From: Helicoverpa zea
Taxonomy: Eukaryota; Arthropoda; Insecta; Lepidoptera; Noctuidae
Length of the DNA stretch: 64,000 nt
Reading direction: 5' to 3'
Assembly: GCF_022581195.2 (NCBI RefSeq)
Contig: NC_061463.1
Span: forward strand, 4,464,001-4,528,000
This document shows, piece by piece, positions 41,801 to 47,800 of the stretch. Made by a program: the position numbers and the translations under genes. The notes under the pieces are model-generated. The model made no database searches. It was given only the letters and a program-made list of their open reading frames with translations, and was not told the origin of the DNA. The first letter of the stretch is position 1. Every line of letters starts with the position of its first letter.

Positions 41801-44800
41801 AATGCCTTGGTCTAGTCCACGGCGACTTTCTAGGTTAATTGGACGGTTGAATATGTATGTATTCTGTTGCATCCTATACATATAAAGAGTGCGACTGAAT
41901 AAAAATGTGACAGAACAAAATAAAAGTGCAAATGAAACGTACTTTTCAAGTAACTGGATCAAGTTCGGTCTTTTTAGAAATGACTCGACTTTTTTCTTTG
42001 AGAACGGTTCTTCGGTTGAACCATGCCTTGGAGAACTGTCTCTTGTTATTACTGCTACTTCTCCACATTAAGTAAATATAGGAGATTTTAAACTCGATCG
42101 TATTTGGTTGCTTCAGAAAACAAAAGATATCGATTTTTTATGTATAATTTACTCGGCTAAAGAACTTGAGAGCCGATCCCAAATTTTTTTTAACAAAACT
42201 ACGTTCGGTTTAGAGTATGCCGTGTACACTAAGCCCGCATGTGGCTACAATCCGCTTTTGTTCCCCATTGAGTAATATGAACGAGGCTTTGGCTTTACCA
42301 GTGTCCTCCCGTAGCCACTCACTTTTTTACAGTGGGTATCGAATTAGTAGACCGAAATCCTGCCGTGTGCATTTTATTCCATATATTTTTGTATGTACTG
42401 GTGCCTTAATTTAAGCACTTATAGTAATTGTTATCTGTTTAATGGTAGGTATGCATATTCGAAATTAAAATCTTGCTCGTTGGTTTCTACTCTGTTTAAA
42501 AGTGGAACGAACGAAGTATTGCTTTTTATTCTTCACCAAACATCCCTGAAACTACCGAACTTGCGATAAGCAAAAAAATAAGACTCGCAAGTTTCGCCTT
42601 AAGCATTTTTGCGTTGTCTGCAAACTAAAAATGAAGTTTAAACAAATTCAAATAGTTTTTAAGTTGCAAATATTTTTATATTAAGGTAAAAGGGGAGAAA
42701 GGCGATCGAGGGTACGATGGCGCGCCAGGTCCGCCTGGTAAGGATGGGCCCAGAGGCCCTCCGGGTCCCCCGGGAACACCGGCCACTAACATCCAATACA
42801 TGACCGTACCGGGGCCCCCGGGACCGCCCGGGCCGCCCGGACCCCCCGGTGTTTATCCCAACGAAGTGCCAGATACATTGACCGATAGCCCCGGGATTAA
42901 TCGTCTCGAGCCTACAGGAGGTGAGTTACAAAGTGGTTTGGGATAAAATATAAAAATAACGGCTATGGCTTTGAAATAGATTCTAAAAATAATGTTAAAA
43001 AACATTTATTTATCAAACTAAAAGGAATAATGTACAACTAATTGTTTATTTAAATTCTGAAAATGTAACGCTATGCAAGAGAATGAAAATAAAAAGGGAG
43101 CTCTGCTTTTTCGCAGGAAAACAACGCGATCCACTACAAATTATAAGAAACTTGAACCATCTTGTACAATACCGGCAGGAACCTTTTGGTACGCAATAGT
43201 TTTTACAAACACTTTTACCAAGAACTAAGTCAGGATTGTTTTTCTTATACACAGAAAACTTTCAAACCCGCTGAGTTGAAAAATTCCTATTTACATTTTA
43301 ATGTTGCAAAAAATTGGTTAAGAGTTGTGCACAGTGAAGAACTTTTACGTTGAAGATAGTTTGTTGATAGAATATTGTTTTGTTATGTTTTCCCAGCATA
43401 CCGTGATCCTTTGGATCCGTTGGGTGATAATGCAGATTTCGAAGACGATGAAGACGGAAGAGCTATCGTTGGGACTATACTATTTAAAACTACAGATTCA
43501 TTGATACGTGTAAGTAACACTTTACATATTTACTGTAAACTTCGTGAACTACAAATAATAAATTTCGTGTATTTTTTCCAACAGCTCGGCACAAACAGCC
43601 CCCTGGGCACGTTGGCGTACGTCATTCAAGAACAAGCGTTACTTGTCCGTGTCAACAATGGCTGGCAGTACGTAGCTGTGAGTAAAAAAATTCTTATTAT
43701 AAAATTACTCGTGAATATAGTAATAAGCATCACTTTTTGCTGTAATTAAAAAAGAAACAGTGAACATTATTAATGTAGCTTCCGCCCGCGGCTTCGCCCG
43801 CGTCAAGTTCGGTTATATTGCGTTTCCAAGAGAACTCTTCAAAAGTCCGGGATAAAAACTATCCTATGTTCTTTCTCAATGTTAACTCTATCTCTGTACC
43901 TAATTTTATTAAAACCAGTTCAGTGGTTTAGACGTGAAAGCGTAACAGACAGAGAGACAGAGTTACTTTCGCATTTATAATATTAGTAGGGATTTAAAAT
44001 TATCTATTTTCAACAAAGAACTTACAAATTGTTTTGACCAGTTGCTGAGTCCTTATAATTCAGTGTGTCCCACCGTGCATGAATACCTAGCACCTCTGAC
44101 GATCTATAGAAATCACAGACAATATCGGTATCACTCTGCTATTGATAGGCAAAACAGAGGTAAACCGTATGCAGGTTCGATACGGGAATCTATTGGCCGG
44201 GTATATACGCCTTATCATGTGACGTGTTCGTAGAAACACGGGTCTGTTTCCATAGTTCATCGAAGGAATTATGGTCCTTTAGTGCTACGGTGTACCGGTA
44301 AGCTGCCCATTGATACGGGATAGAACACTTAAACATCTTGGTTTGGCTTACATGCCTATTTGTTGTTAGGTTAGAAATAAGATTATGTTGTTATAGGTAC
44401 AAATTAATAAGAGCAGAAAAAAATAATGTGTCTTTTTCTAGAGAGTAGTTAATATCACACGGTCGTAGATCAGTTCATTTGTTTGTCTATATTTTTGTTA
44501 CTTTGGATGAAATAATTTATAAGAACGAGGTGACATAAATGATTGAAATCAGAAACAGTATAACAGTATAATCCATGTTTTATCAAGTACGATAAACAAA
44601 GTACGGCTTTTAGACTATGTTATATTAAAATGGGGTTAATTTTAGTAATTTCCTCTGCCAATACACTGAAGTGGTGTGCGTGGTAGTTAATGTACGGTTG
44701 CGGTTAGATAATTTCAAACACCCGGTTTTAACACGACACGTAATGGAATATGAAATGAAATATGGAATTATTAACAAGCTGAATAATTTACTTTGTAGCC

Positions 44801-47800
44801 ATTACAAGGTTTAAGTAATTAAAACTGACGAAGATAGAGTTTCAGTTATTAAAACTGTGGAAAAGTCCATATTTTTCTTCTGATCTAAATGGAAATATAT
44901 AATATACTTTGTTTATAGAAACAATGGTCTGATGAATATACAATCAAAATTGTTTCCTAACTCCCGAAGCTCACCCTATTAACCCATTGTTCATTTGGAT
45001 TAAAACACTCCCCGTCATCGACAAAAGAAGCTTGATTTCTAAATATTATTACTACGAGATTTCAAGCTTTAAATATTCATGAATAATAAAGAAAATTTTC
45101 TTTTTCTTAGACTGTTGGGAATACGGAACTCCGCCTTTATTCGGGTCTTGTTATTTGAACGAAACTTATTCCTATTCCCTATTCCCAATGGGTAACATCT
45201 GAATGAGTTAACAATTTTGCAAATTGCGAATCATTTAAATTTGTCTCTTAAAGTCGGGGCCTAAAGTTCAGAATTAATTGTACAGAATCTCAACATCCAT
45301 CATCATCATCCTCCGAGCCTTTTTCCCAATCATGTTGGGGTCGGCTTCCAGTCTAACCGGATTCAGCTGAGTACCAGTGCTTTACAAGAAGCGACTGCCT
45401 ATCTGACCTTCTCAACCCAGTTACCCGGGCAACCCGATACCCCTTGGTTAGACTGGTGTCAGACTTACTGGCTTCTGACTACCCGTAACGACTGCCAAGG
45501 ATGTTCAATGACAGCCGGGACCTACAGTTTAACGTGCCATCCGAAACACAGCCAATGGTGTCTAAGATATACTTAGAAAGTACATACAGACTTAGAAAAG
45601 TTGCATTGGTACTTGCCTGACCTGGGATCGAACCCGCGCCCTCATACTTGAGAGATTGGTCCTTTACCCACTAGGCCACCACGACTACAGAATCTCAACA
45701 AGGATGCTTATTTTCTCGTACTGTGAGGAAATTTGGAATATCTACAGTTGAAATATATCAATCAATGTTTTGTGCCAACATCTAATTTCTCATTTTCTTT
45801 GCTGACAAAATAAATTGTGTGAGAAAATTGTATTTTGAAAAACTTCTCTGTGATTGGCAGTTTCATAAAATATTAAGCTGTTTTATTTTTTGTTTAGATG
45901 GGGTCATTGTTAGCTATCCATACGCCGCCTGCCGGAGGACCGACACGGTCACCTCTGCAGAATATTCTGGAAACTTCCAGCTTAGTGCATCACAAGAATC
46001 CTGCTATAGAAGGACCTGTGGTAAGTTTGTGGAATAACTATTCATTATATTTCTTAGAAGGTATTCTGTACCTGTGTGTACCTTTACATAGAAATTAAAA
46101 TGTCAACGTTTAATTATGTCATCGTTCCTGCCACACTTTATTAGCATTGCATAAGAAAGCTTTGCTAAAACCCCGGTTTGAGCATGCCAAAGGAAATTGA
46201 TGATTCAGCACTTTAATAACCTTGAACTTTCATAGCTGACATTTAAGCAATAGTTAATAGAGTAAAACATCTTGATACTCGCAGAATATTATGTTACACG
46301 GTAAATTAACTTTAAAACTTGAATTATTTCGACATCAAAAGATTGTGATGACAGAATGGAATTTCAAGACGAATTGATGCAAACCAGTCTCAGTCTAAAA
46401 TAAACAATGTTTTAGGGCAAAATGAAAGCAAATTTTGCTAAAGTAAGAACGCTCTTAGGTCCTGTCAAGTTTCCTTCTGCGAAAACTAGACTAGACTTTA
46501 CACTAATGGAATTGCTTTTGATTCAGGACAGAAGTATATTTTATTCATTTGCTTGTCAAATAATAAAAAAGAAGTTTACAAAGGCATACACGTTTTTAGA
46601 CAGTATTTTTACGAATATTCTGCTGTTGCGATGACTACCTTAACACATTGTACTTAAGGTATAATTTTGTTTAACAGTTGCGATTAGCAGCTCTCAACGA
46701 GCCTCATACTGGTGACATGCATGGAGTTAGCAGTAGCAACTATGAGTGCCGAAGACAATCTCAAAGAGCCAATATGGATGGTACTTTTAGGGCTTTCATA
46801 TCGTCGAGGTAAGAAAAAAAATTGCATTATTTTAAACATAAAAGTCTCTCAAGTTTGTTTTGTGAATAAAATTTTATTTGTTTAGTGCTCTTGTACATAT
46901 TTCTGGAAACGAAAAGTTCTTAATAGATATTCTTTATAGTACAGCAATAAAGAAAATTACTAGTTTTGAAGTCAAGTTGTCCATTTAATGTCCATTAAGG
47001 ACGTCCTTTTAGAAACTTACAGTACCTACTTTGAAAAATTAATAAAATGTAGTTTCTTTTGCAGCCTTTGATGTATTTTTCTTGTCATCAGGGTCCAAAC
47101 GATAGACTCCATTGTAAGTTGGGTGGACAGAGAGATACCAGTGGTGAACACCAGGGGAGATGTACTGTTCAACTCCTGGGGCGAAATGTTCGATGGGTCT
47201 GGAGCCCTCTTCGCCCATGCACCCAGGATCTACAGCTTCAGCGGACAAAACGTCCTTATGGATCCTGGATGGTACGTATCATTTAAAGCAAAATAAATTG
47301 CTTTGAAAAGTAATGGAAAAAATGGTAATAGGCGATCATCACACATAGCAACAAAATTAAAGTAGAATTTACACGTGTCTCTAAATCCAGGTTAACGATA
47401 CAACGTTTAGTAATTTGAATACATAAAACCACGTTGACATTTGTTTATTATGTAACGCAAATTACTAGATGACAGATTGTCTGGAAACGCTATGACAAAT
47501 TGAACATGAAAGGGAAGTCGAGAAACCAGAACAGACGTTATCAGATTTGATAACCTAGAAATAAGCTACCTTATTTTCTGTGGCAATTCGGAACGACTGG
47601 TGGTATGACTTCATAACGTATTTCAATCTTAGAAGCCAATACACTCAAGATGCCCAAGGCTGGAATATTGTATTGCTGTTGCTTCAGAAATGAAAGTGTA
47701 AACGGTGCAGGATTCTTGGAATTGGGTATCCTTCGATTGGCATTATTGCTATCTTATTCGTTCTTTGACCTTCGTTCGGTTTATTTATTTTTTCTACGGT

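Larger units (their letters stand above)
43678..45897 (+). other. Intron 15
   Basis: 2220 bases, phase 0. It holds a Helitron-like element near its start (43775-43992) and a complete SINE (45296-45685), annotated separately. The middle (about 44.0-45.28 kb) shows nothing that I can support. Confidence 0.65.

Noticed and set aside
47039..47248. Minus-strand frame across endostatin exon 18
   Set aside because: Antisense shadow of a confident endostatin exon.
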